Below, one piece after another: positions 1-6,016 of a stretch of DNA of 6,016 nucleotides (positions are counted from its first letter, which is position 1; every line of letters starts with the position of its first letter). The stretch lies in contig RFOO01000073.1 of assembly GCA_009926645.1 (NCBI GenBank), positions 1 to 6,016 of the forward strand. The letters are read 5' to 3'. A model generated the notes under the pieces. That model was not told the DNA's origin. It saw only the letters and a program-made list of their open reading frames with translations, and made no database searches. Position numbers and translations under genes: made by a program. Origin of the DNA: a bacterium (GTDB lineage: Bacteria > Verrucomicrobiota > Verrucomicrobiia > Opitutales > UBA953).

Positions 1-581
1 CGTCTTCGTTTTTTATCGGCGGGAGCCGACCACGTATCACTCACGACCTTGATCCCCGGCTTGCGCCCAATCCACCGCTCGTGGTCCAACTTACTTTTTC
101 GATAATTCGTTAAATGCAGACCCAATAAACATAAACCGCCGGGTTTGAGCGCCTTAGCCATGCGCTGCAGAGACGACAGTGCCCCTTTTTCGGATAAAAT
201 ATACTTAAAAGTACTTACGAAACAGTGCACGACATCATAAGAACCCTCACGTGGAACAGAAAAACTCTCTAAAGAGTCTTGCCAGACTTTCCCGCTAAGT
301 TTTGCCGCACGCAGACGTTTTTGGGCAAAGCGAATCTGATTTAAATTTAAATCAAATCCGTGAACGCGATGTCCGCGACGTGCTAATGACTCCATTAATC
401 GACCCGAACCACACGCTGGCTCGAGTACACGCAGTGGCCCATAGGTTTGGGGAGAATGCTTGCGCACTACCGCCTCAATAAACCGTGTCTCGGGCTTGGT
501 ATAATCATCGTAGACCATGTCATAATACAACGGAGAGTCGTACCAGGCGGTCGCTGACGACTTCACAGGTTGCTTAGACAT
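1..581 (-). CDS. Class I SAM-dependent methyltransferase, N-terminal part (cut by window edge)
   Basis: An open frame runs from an ATG at 581 to the window edge with no stop, giving 193 residues. Residues 50-61 (LRVLEPACGSGR) are the glycine-rich SAM-binding motif I of Rossmann-fold methyltransferases. GFDLN at 75-79 supplies the acidic residue expected to contact the SAM ribose. YDVVHCFVSTFKYIL at 115-129 matches the motif IV region, and LKPGG at 145-149 is the usual turn before a late strand. The N-terminus (YDSPLYYDMVYDDY) resembles small soluble methyltransferases, with no signal peptide or membrane segment. The substrate cannot be told from the sequence. The start is 11 bases after the thiC stop, so co-transcription with thiC under the TPP riboswitch is likely, but I know of no thiamine step needing this enzyme. 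No clear Shine-Dalgarno precedes the ATG. The C-terminus lies outside the window. Confidence 0.9.
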   Translation of the reverse strand, partial: MSKQPVKSSATAWYDSPLYYDMVYDDYTKPETRFIEAVVRKHSPQTYGPLRVLEPACGSGRLMESLARRGHRVHGFDLNLNQIRFAQKRLRAAKLSGKVWQDSLESFSVPREGSYDVVHCFVSTFKYILSEKGALSSLQRMAKALKPGGLCLLGLHLTNYRKSKLDHERWIGRKPGIKVVSDTWSAPADKKRR

Positions 582-592
582 GAACCAAAGGA

Positions 593-2357
593 TTACTGAT
601 AAATCTCTCCGCCTTTTTCGCGAAACTCTTTGGATTTCTCAGCCATTCCACGCGTCAGAGCTTCTTGCTCAGAAACGCCCTGTTCTTCGGCGAACTTACG
701 AATGTCATCCGAAATACGCATGGAACAGAAATTTGGTCCACACATCGAACAGAAGTGAGCCGTCTTCGCGGACTCCTGTGGCAAGGTTTCATCGTGATAT
801 TCCTGAGCACGCTCAGGGTCCAACGCTAAGGCGAATTGATCTTCCCAACGAAACTCGAAACGCGCCTTAGAAAGCGCATTATCGCGGCGCTGGGCTGCGG
901 GATGGCCTTTGGCTAAATCGGCTGCATGAGCCGCAATTTTATAAGCAATCACCCCCTCGCGCACATCATTCTTATTGGGTAAGCCCAAGTGCTCTTTGGG
1001 TGTTACATAACAAAGCATCGCTGTGCCATACCAACCAATCATGGCTGCACCGATGGCCGATGTAATGTGGTCATATCCAGGAGCGATGTCGGTCGTTAAA
1101 GGTCCGAGGGTGTAAAAAGGCGCTTCGTGACACCACTCCAACTGCTTATCCATATTTTCTTTTATCATGTGCATTGGTACGTGACCAGGGCCTTCACACA
1201 TCACTTGCACCCCACGTTCCCAAGCGCGTTTCGTCAGTTCGCCTTGAGTTTTTAACTCGGCAAATTGCGCCTCATCATTGGCATCGGCAATCGATCCAGG
1301 GCGAAGTCCATCACCAATCGAGAAACTCACATCATACGCCGCCATGATGTCACAAATTTCATCCCAATGGGTGTAGAGGAAATTTTCTTTGTGATGGGCG
1401 AGACACCACTTCGCTAAAATCGAACCGCCACGGGAAACAATTCCGGTGACTCGACGTGCGGTAAGCGGAATGTAAGCCAAACGCACGCCAGCGTGGATGG
1501 TAAAGTAATCGACGCCTTGTTCGGCTTGCTCGATTAAAGTGTCGCGGAAGATTTCCCAAGTTAAATCCTCGGCGCGGCCATTAACCTTTTCTAAAGCTTG
1601 ATAGATAGGCACAGTGCCAACGGGGACAGGACAATTGCGCAAAATCCATTCACGGGTTTGGTGGATATTTTTACCGGTCGAGAGATCCATCAAAGTATCT
1701 CCGCCCCATTTGATAGACCAACGCATTTTTTCGACCTCTTCTTCGATGGATGAAGCCACTGCAGAATTTCCAATATTGGTATTAATCTTCACCAAAAAGT
1801 TTCGTCCGATGATCATCGGTTCGAGTTCAGGGTGATTGATATTGGCAGGAATAATCGCGCGACCGCGTGCGACTTCATCGCGCACAAACTCAGCCGTTAT
1901 CTCCTTCGGGATAGCGGCTCCGAAAGATTGACCCGGGTGTTGAAAGTCGAGCGCATGGCGAGGCAAGGTTCCGGCGGCACGTGCCTCTTGAATTTTCATA
2001 TTCTCGCGAATGGCGATATACTCCATCTCTGGCGTGATGATGCCTTTTTTCGCATAGGCTAATTGAGTGGGACGCTGGCCTGGCTTGCCTTTATAGACCT
2101 TACGGTCGGCTCGATTAAACTGCACGAGGCGATTACGCGAGGTTGCACGCTGAGCCGACATCTTTATGAAACCCTGGATCACCCCAGGGGCCGGAAGTGT
2201 CGTAAACACGAAGAGATTCATTGGGAACGATTGTCCCATCGGGTCGACGGGTCGGCGCGAGAGTGATTTCGCGCATGGGCACTTGAATATCGGGGCGCGA
2301 ACCTTGAACCGTAATACGTTTCGATTTCGGAAAGGGTGAAGTTTTGTCGTTGACCAT
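593..2357 (-). pseudogene. thiC: thiC, phosphomethylpyrimidine (HMP-P) synthase, reading frame broken near 2135-2160
   Basis: ThiC is a radical-SAM enzyme that converts aminoimidazole ribotide to HMP phosphate, the pyrimidine half of thiamine. The N-terminus begins at an ATG at 2357 and carries the family motifs VPMREI (residues 26-31) and VYDTSGPWGDP (51-61), but this frame hits TAA at 2133-2135 after 74 residues. From about 2160 the protein continues in the +1-shifted frame: TQLAYAKKGIITPEMEYIAIREN, AEDLTWE, DYFTIHAGV, FSIGDGLRPGS, CEGPGHVPM, then the CX2CX4C cluster motif CSMCGPNFC (codons 751-725) and a TAA at 593-595. This downstream frame stays open up to an ATG at 2395, but those first residues are a shadow of the true N-terminus. 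The linker block (GLPxxRxxWIxxRGDxE) is absent, and the joined product of about 588 codons is roughly 30 residues shorter there than ThiC proteins I remember. An internal out-of-frame deletion or an assembly error explains this. An internal ATG at 2161 could start a 523-aa truncated product. A TPP riboswitch lies upstream, and no Shine-Dalgarno precedes the 2357 start. Confidence 0.85.
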
Positions 2358-2446
2358 GGTGTAAAGGATGAGGGTGAGAAATGAGAGAAATGCAAAAAGA
2401 CGACCAGAGAGGTTCGCTGGACGTGGGTAGAGTATGATTTTAAAAA

Positions 2447-2533
2447 TCCACTTCCTACGGCGCAGCGCGCATCAGGTACAAGGGTTCGAGGTGTAACCTC
2501 ATCTCAGTCCAACTTGGACTCCCCTGGGAAAGC
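2447..2533 (-). promoter_or_regulatory. TPP riboswitch (THI element) in the thiC leader
   Basis: Read on the minus strand, the aptamer has the conserved blocks in order. The 5' strand of P1 is UUUCC (2531-2527), followed by a purine-rich CAGGGG. A hairpin AGUCC-AAGUU-GGACU leads into CUGAGAUGAG. An optional small stem GAGG-UUACA-CCUC is next, then GAACCCUU, then ACCUGAU. After that come a GCGC-GCU-GCGC stem and CGUAGGAAG, whose GGAAG (2455-2451) closes P1. CUGAGA, ACCUGAU and the CGNAGGA-type block are the TPP-contacting signatures. The stem that normally carries a longer loop is unusually short here, with a 3-nt loop. The aptamer ends about 93 bases before the thiC ATG and is expected to reduce thiC expression when TPP is abundant. 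The mechanism is unclear: a U5 run directly follows P1, and a weak hairpin (CCAG/CUGG) with a U5 run sits around 2386-2411. Confidence 0.92.
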
Positions 2534-2589
2534 ATTGTAAGGAACTACTTCCAGCAAAGCCGAGAAGAGCCGAGAGGCAATGAGATAGC

Positions 2590-2610
2590 GTAAACCCCGT
2601 GAGGGTTTAC
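2590..2610 (-). terminator. Perfect 8-bp hairpin after dnaA, possible terminator or transcript end
   Basis: The arms GTAAACCC and GGGTTTAC are perfect inverted repeats around a 5-base loop, beginning 24 bases after the dnaA stop codon and before the TPP aptamer. The position suits a dnaA transcript end. On the minus strand, however, the stem is preceded by TTTT and followed by GCTATCTC, so it lacks the U tract of a canonical Rho-independent terminator. It may instead stabilise the mRNA 3' end or work with Rho. Confidence 0.4.
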
Positions 2611-2633
2611 AAAATCGACCAGCCAATGCCTGT

Positions 2634-3998
2634 TTAAGCGCGGTTCGTAGAAAGTTGAGCGCGGAGGTATTCCACCGTGCGGCGGACGTTGGCGTCGACT
2701 TCCATTTGATTCCCCACCGTCTTACGAGCGTGGATGACTGTACCATGGTCACGACCGCCAAAGGATTGTCCGATGGAGACAAGGGACATGCCCGTGAGCT
2801 GGGTGGTGAGGTACATGGCCACTTGGCGAGGGAAAGCGATGTTTTGCATCCGGCGCTTAGAGGTCATGTCCGACATCTGGATGCGATAGTGTTCGGCGAC
2901 TTTGCGCTGAATCACTTCAACGGTTAGCGTATGACTCGCCTCTTCGACGAGAATATCATGGAGGAGTTTTTCCACTTGGGCGAGTTCTAGGGGCTTTCGA
3001 GTCATGCCCGTGAGGCCGAAAATACGTGTGATGGCACCTTCAAGATTGCGTACATTGCGGGCGATACGTGAAGCAATGAATTCGGCGATTTCAGGGGTAA
3101 GTTCTAAACCGCGAGCGAGGGCTTTCTTGCGCAGGATAGCGATGCGGGTTTCGAGTCCAGGAGCTTGAATCGAAGCCACCATACCCCATTGGAAGCGTGA
3201 AACTAAACGCTCGGAGAGTTTGGCGATTTCCGAAGCAGGGCGATCGCTAGTCAGGACCATTTGTTTGTGGTTATTGTGTAATTCGTTAAAAGTATGGAAG
3301 AACTCTTCTTGGGTAGAATCCTTACCCGAGAGGAAATGAATATCGTCAATCAGCAAGAGATCCAACTCACGATAGCGACGGCGGAAGGCGGCGATGCTAT
3401 TGGTTTGGATGGCTTGGATATATTCGTTGGTAAAAGTCTCAGAGGAAATGTAGGCGATGCGGGCACGAGGATTGGCAGAGTAAACCGAATGCGCGATGGC
3501 GTGCATTAAGTGCGTCTTACCGAGACCCGTTGGTCCATGAATAAAAAGTGGATTAAAATTACAGCCAGGATCTTTCGCGACAGCGAGGGCGGCGCCATGT
3601 GCCATTTCATTTTCGGGACCGACGATGAAATTTTCGAAAGTGTTAGTCGCTTTGATTGCGGGAACAGGTGCGTGTGCACTTGCACGCGAAGTGGTGCGTG
3701 GAGCAGAAACTTCTTCACGAGCCGTTTCGAGTGTTGCATGACTGGCAGCCGTCAAACGGTAATCCATATTGCGACCAGCGATGAGCGTGAGCTGACGGCG
3801 CAAAATTTCGGAGTAGTTATTATTGACCCAAGCTTCCGTCAAAACCGTGGGAGCTTCCAACACGAGGACATTGCCATCGGCGATGCTGATCGGGTTGAGT
3901 GTCGAAATCCAAGTCTCGTAATCGGTACGGTTGAAAATGTTTCGGAGTTCGCTTTTTGCGGTCTCCCAAAGGGAAAGGTGGCTAACTGGGCTGGCCAT
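2634..3998 (-). CDS. dnaA: Chromosomal replication initiator protein DnaA
   Basis: DnaA is the AAA+ ATPase that binds DnaA boxes, opens oriC and helps load the replicative helicase. From the chosen ATG at 3998 the protein is 454 aa, normal for the family. Domain I covers about residues 8-70 (LWETAKSELRNIF, then YETWI). A low-complexity linker rich in Ala, Thr and Ser spans about 85-118. The AAA+ core starts at FENFIVGPEN (121-130), with Walker A GPTGLGKTH (155-163), Walker B LLLIDDIHF (214-222) and the arginine-bearing LSERLVSRFQWG (261-272). Domain IV holds SKRRMQNIAFPRQ (380-392) and the signature GGRDHGTVIHA (414-424). The frame extends 36 codons upstream to 4106, but that extension has no family similarity and domain I fits the 3998 start. 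No Shine-Dalgarno precedes it; the leader just before is C-rich (CCTCCCC). dnaN is not the next gene downstream: thiC is. Confidence 0.97.
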   Translation of the reverse strand: MASPVSHLSLWETAKSELRNIFNRTDYETWISTLNPISIADGNVLVLEAPTVLTEAWVNNNYSEILRRQLTLIAGRNMDYRLTAASHATLETAREEVSAPRTTSRASAHAPVPAIKATNTFENFIVGPENEMAHGAALAVAKDPGCNFNPLFIHGPTGLGKTHLMHAIAHSVYSANPRARIAYISSETFTNEYIQAIQTNSIAAFRRRYRELDLLLIDDIHFLSGKDSTQEEFFHTFNELHNNHKQMVLTSDRPASEIAKLSERLVSRFQWGMVASIQAPGLETRIAILRKKALARGLELTPEIAEFIASRIARNVRNLEGAITRIFGLTGMTRKPLELAQVEKLLHDILVEEASHTLTVEVIQRKVAEHYRIQMSDMTSKRRMQNIAFPRQVAMYLTTQLTGMSLVSIGQSFGGRDHGTVIHARKTVGNQMEVDANVRRTVEYLRAQLSTNRA

Positions 3999-4031
3999 AG
4001 GAAAGTGGGGAGGTTTAGAAAGGTTGTTCAC

Positions 4032-4049
4032 AGGGCTTTTGGAAGCCCT
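4032..4049 (-). repeat. Hairpin in the dnaA leader
   Basis: AGGGCTT and AAGCCCT form a perfect 7-bp inverted repeat around a 4-base loop. The near end of the hairpin is 33 bases upstream of the preferred dnaA ATG. On the minus strand it is preceded, not followed, by TTTT, so it is not a terminator for the dus-dnaA direction. It overlaps by one base the weak DnaA-box-like sequence at 4024-4032. A role in mRNA stability or translational control of dnaA is possible but unproven. Confidence 0.45.
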
Positions 4050-4200
4050 AAAATGAGAAAAGTGAGATAAATTTTTTAATGGGTTAGGATAGAGACCTTG
4101 ATGCAATTTGTGTGCCGAATGTGTTTAGTTTGGGTAATTGCATGTAAGTCGTTGATTTTTAAGTTATTAGAGAGGGGGTAAAAAGGTTTATGATAAAGTT

Positions 4201-4245
4201 TGTAAAAACAGTAAAAGGAATCGATCCGAGGGGCACGAATCGACT
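4201..4245 (-). terminator. Candidate Rho-independent terminator downstream of dus
   Basis: On the minus strand AGUCGAUUCG (4245-4236) and CGGAUCGAUU (4228-4219) pair over 10 bp with two G-U wobbles around the 7-base loop UGCCCCU. The tail is U-rich: CCUUUUACUGUUUUUACA. One of the wobbles would be a C-A mismatch if the plus strand were transcribed, so the structure favours a minus-strand transcript. It lies about 130 bases after the dus stop, so it probably ends the rarA-dus transcript with a long trailer and insulates dnaA. Confidence 0.5.
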
Positions 4246-4328
4246 GAAATTGATGGTGAGTGATGCAGCACTCTCAAGCGGAAGGATTCCACAGGTTATT
4301 AACATCTGGGCTGGTGATAAGAAATGAG

Positions 4329-4347
4329 AGTTTGTGTTGCACAAACT
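4329..4347. repeat. Perfect inverted repeat, 8-bp arms and 3-base spacer
   Basis: AGTTTGTG and CACAAACT are perfect inverted complements separated by TTG, starting 27 bases after the dus stop on the minus strand. The following minus-strand bases (CTCATTTCTTATCACC) are pyrimidine-rich but not a clean U tract. It could be a weak terminator or RNA-stabilising hairpin for dus, or a protein-binding palindrome upstream of dnaA. The sequence alone does not decide. Confidence 0.4.
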
Positions 4348-4374
4348 ACACACAACTGTCGAAGGCCTGTAAAA

Positions 4375-5391
4375 TCAGCACGTTCTCAAGGTGCTGAGTT
4401 CTGCCAGATGCGCGTCCCGAAGTTGTCGTAAGTCGTCAAGCCTTTTACACTGTCTAATTTGATCACGAATTTTTCGGGAACCAGGCAGTCCGTAAGTGAG
4501 TGGATGAAGTCGATTCAACATCCAACCCATGTCACGTGAGCCCAATCGACTCGCGTGCACCTCGAGCGTTAACTCGGTTAAACGAATAATCGCATCCCAT
4601 CGTTGTTGTGCTGAGACGACAGGTCTTTGTTCATTAACACCATTTAAAGCCGCTTTTACTTCAGAAAAAATCCAAGGATTAGCCAAAGCCGCACGGCCTA
4701 TCATAATTCCTGATACACCCGCTTCGCGTTGTCGGCGGATAGCGGTCGGTCCGTCTTTAATATCGCCGTTGCCGATAACTGGAATCGACACGGCATGAGC
4801 GACTTGTGCAATCCAATCCCAATTCGCTTCACCGGAGTAACCTTGTTCTTTGGTTCGTCCGTGAACCGCAATCGCTTCAACGCCTAATTTTTCGAGGTGA
4901 GTTGCGACCTCGACAGCGACGATGGAAGAATAATCCCAACCAATTCGCATTTTCGCTGTGAGCGGGATGTCGGGGATGGCATCTTTGACCGCTTTGACCA
5001 AATCGTAAAGCAGTGGTGTACAACGCAAAAGCCCTGAACCTGCATTTTGTTCGATGACTTTATGGGCGGGGCAGCCGAAATTGAGATCCAAAAAGTCGGG
5101 TCGCATACGTTCGCAGACCATTTGTGCGGCTTTGGCCATCGACTTCGGTGTTGCGCCAAAAATCTGCACGCCCATCGGACGTTGGGTCTCGGTAAAATCG
5201 ACCATTTCCCAAGCTTTTACATTATCACGTATCAAGGCCTCGGATTGAACAAACTCGGTAACCATGACATCCGCCCCCTGTTCTTTGCATAACTGACGAA
5301 AAGCGACATCGGTATGTCGTGCCATCGGGGCGAGGTAGAGAGGGAATTTTCCTGGTCCGAACCAAGGCAGACGTGGCGAAATCTTAGTCAC
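4375..5391 (-). CDS. dus: tRNA-dihydrouridine synthase (Dus family)
   Basis: This flavoenzyme reduces specific uridines in tRNA to dihydrouridine using FMN and NADPH in the cytoplasm. The 338-aa length is normal. The TIM-barrel part shows LAPMARHTD (20-28, the APMxxxTD strand that starts the family fold) and GVQIFGA (74-80). DLNFGCPAHKV (102-112) contains the expected catalytic Cys107. TAKMRIGW (146-152) carries the FMN-contacting lysine, and VHGRTKEQGYSG (176-187) the substrate-contacting region. VIGNGDI (205-211) and GIMIGRAAL (228-236) are the phosphate-binding loops. A helical C-terminal domain follows from about 260, including RDMGWMLNRL. The start is GTG at 5391, supported by GGGGAGG a few bases upstream, a strong Shine-Dalgarno. 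The start overlaps the end of rarA by 8 bases, implying translational coupling. I cannot say with certainty which Dus subgroup (A, B or C) it is; the NFGCP and HGRTKEQGY motifs resemble B/C types. Confidence 0.96.
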   Translation of the reverse strand: MTKISPRLPWFGPGKFPLYLAPMARHTDVAFRQLCKEQGADVMVTEFVQSEALIRDNVKAWEMVDFTETQRPMGVQIFGATPKSMAKAAQMVCERMRPDFLDLNFGCPAHKVIEQNAGSGLLRCTPLLYDLVKAVKDAIPDIPLTAKMRIGWDYSSIVAVEVATHLEKLGVEAIAVHGRTKEQGYSGEANWDWIAQVAHAVSIPVIGNGDIKDGPTAIRRQREAGVSGIMIGRAALANPWIFSEVKAALNGVNEQRPVVSAQQRWDAIIRLTELTLEVHASRLGSRDMGWMLNRLHPLTYGLPGSRKIRDQIRQCKRLDDLRQLRDAHLAELSTLRTC

Positions 5392-6016
5392 GATGACCTC
5401 CCCTACCCTTGAGAGATGCCTTTAGTTTTTTCCACTGGGCGAGACGCTCAGCGATTTGTACTTCGGCGCCTGCGTCACCGGGGGTGTAAAGGGAAAGTGG
5501 TTTTGAAAGATAATCCTGTCCGCTGATGGCTTCTGGAAATTCGTGACTATATAAATACCCTTCCCCTTGGCCGAGTCGTTTCGCCAATGCGGTATGAGAA
5601 TCTTTTAAGTGCAACGGCACCTCTTGTCGGGCCTGCGTTTGTACAGCGTCTTTCGCTGCAGCTAGTCCGGTCGTGGCACTATTACTCTTGGGAGAAAGCG
5701 CTAAGAACAAGGTCGCGTGAGCTAAGTTCAGTTCGCATTCAGGTTGGCCGACCATTTCACAGGCTTGAAAAGTAGCAACCGCGAGACCCAAAGCACGTGA
5801 ATCAGCCAAGCCAATATCTTCGGAAGCCAAGATAACCAAACGTCGGGCTATAAAGCGTGGGTCTTCCCCGCCCTCGAGCATGACGGCTAACCAATACAGA
5901 GCGGCATCGGGATCCCCACCGCGCATCGATTTAATATAAGCCGAAGCGGTGTCATAGTGATCATCGCCACCATCGTCATAACGAATACGACGTTCTTTAG
6001 CGAATTGTGCGAGAGC
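5384..6016 (-). CDS. rarA: Replication-associated recombination protein RarA (MgsA), C-terminal 210 residues
   Basis: RarA is a clamp-loader-like AAA+ ATPase that acts at stalled replication forks. The frame is open from the window edge, so the ATPase domain is outside and only the C-terminal half is visible. Signature stretches are RYDDGGDDHYDTASAYIKS (visible residues 12-30), then MRGGDPDAALYWLA, then GGEDPRFIARRLVILASEDIG. Later come NLAHATLFLALSPKSN, VPLHLKD and GYLYSHEFPEAISGQDYL, all typical of the RarA helical lid and tetramerisation region. The protein ends with a basic tail (KKLKASLKGRGGHRD) and a TAA at 5384-5386. Codons near its end double as the ribosome binding site and GTG start of dus. 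An ATG at 5926 lies within the conserved domain and is not the true start. Confidence 0.96.
   Translation of the reverse strand, partial: ALAQFAKERRIRYDDGGDDHYDTASAYIKSMRGGDPDAALYWLAVMLEGGEDPRFIARRLVILASEDIGLADSRALGLAVATFQACEMVGQPECELNLAHATLFLALSPKSNSATTGLAAAKDAVQTQARQEVPLHLKDSHTALAKRLGQGEGYLYSHEFPEAISGQDYLSKPLSLYTPGDAGAEVQIAERLAQWKKLKASLKGRGGHRD
5389..5402 (-). promoter_or_regulatory. Strong Shine-Dalgarno for dus within the rarA end
   Basis: The minus strand reads GGGGAGGTCATC directly before the GTG start codon, a near-perfect match to the anti-Shine-Dalgarno of 16S rRNA with 5 bases between GGAGG and GTG. It fixes the non-ATG start of dus and sits inside the last codons of rarA. No comparable site precedes dnaA, thiC or the methyltransferase. 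Confidence 0.8.

Larger units (their letters stand above)
3999..4374. other. Gene-free region between dus and dnaA, leader and control region of dnaA
   Basis: These 376 bases carry no credible gene. The one minus-strand open frame (4159-4353, 64 codons) has no recognisable domain and runs through the hairpins listed separately. From the dus side the region holds an inverted repeat (4329-4347), a candidate intrinsic terminator (4201-4245), an AT-rich run around 4066-4080 and a leader hairpin (4032-4049). A DnaA-box-like TTGTTCACA (4024-4032) differs from TTATCCACA at two of nine positions. I saw no cluster of good DnaA boxes, so there is no firm support for oriC here, although dnaA autoregulation through the weak site is conceivable. 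I could not identify a confident promoter. Confidence 0.6.

Noticed and set aside
2166..2395. N-terminal extension of the long thiC frame starting at 2395
   Set aside because: Its residues show no ThiC similarity and overlap the true N-terminus (VPMREI, VYDTSGPWGDP) in another frame, so it is a shadow created by the frame break.
2534..2539. TACAAT as a -10 box for thiC just before the TPP aptamer
   Set aside because: No acceptable -35 at 16-18 bases, and the implied start point would cut into the P1 helix.
2558..2575. Direct repeat AGCCGAGA twice at a 10-base period between dnaA and the riboswitch
   Set aside because: Only two 8-base copies and no further units; could be an operator but is readily explained by chance.
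4024..4032. TTGTTCACA as a functional DnaA box
   Set aside because: Two mismatches to the consensus and no neighbouring boxes; too weak to list as a site by itself.
3510..4070. 186-codon plus-strand open frame antisense to dnaA
   Set aside because: It lies opposite conserved dnaA coding sequence, and its translation shows no known motif; a shadow frame.
3999..4106. 36-codon upstream extension of dnaA to an ATG at 4106
   Set aside because: It has no family similarity, crosses the leader hairpin, and the 3998 ATG gives a standard domain I start.
4159..4353. 64-codon minus-strand open frame between dus and dnaA
   Set aside because: No recognisable domain, no ribosome site, and it spans the terminator-like hairpin; most likely chance.

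Overview
The window is a stretch of bacterial chromosome of moderate GC content in which every recognisable gene lies on the minus strand. In transcription order (high to low coordinates) they are: the C-terminal part of rarA (replication-associated recombination ATPase), a tRNA-dihydrouridine synthase (dus), the replication initiator dnaA, the HMP-pyrimidine synthase thiC behind a TPP riboswitch, and the N-terminal part of a class I SAM-dependent methyltransferase. I see no insertion sequence, phage gene, CRISPR array, tRNA or rRNA. The gene content is housekeeping. The style of DnaA (ending in a GGRDHGTVIHA signature) and of ThiC (VYDTSGPWGDP) would fit a Verrucomicrobiota-type bacterium, possibly Opitutae, but this is a tentative impression from memory and not a database result.

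Layout. rarA and dus overlap by 8 bases. The dus GTG start has a strong ribosome binding site inside the end of rarA, so the two form a coupled unit. A 376-base gene-free stretch follows. It holds an inverted repeat, a good candidate intrinsic terminator (hairpin plus U-rich tail), an AT-rich patch and a leader hairpin just before dnaA. dnaA (454 aa from the preferred start) is complete, with Walker A, Walker B and helix-turn-helix signatures. A perfect 8-bp hairpin lies just after its stop. Next come a TPP aptamer and thiC. The methyltransferase starts 11 bases after the thiC stop and is probably co-transcribed with it.

The most notable observation is that thiC is not intact as given. Its conserved N-terminus is read in one frame (2357 down to about 2157) and the rest, through the CX2CX4C iron-sulfur motif, in another (about 2160 down to 593). 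The block that normally joins them (GLPxxRxxWIxxRGDxE and following residues, roughly 30 aa) appears to be missing. This looks like an internal deletion of a length not divisible by three, either a real mutation or an assembly error. The riboswitch in front of it still looks functional.

I found no evidence of a novel multi-gene system. The remaining points of interest concern regulation: a compact TPP aptamer, the absence of a clear Shine-Dalgarno at dnaA, thiC and the methyltransferase, a long dnaA leader, and a substituted residue in the DnaA DNA-binding signature.
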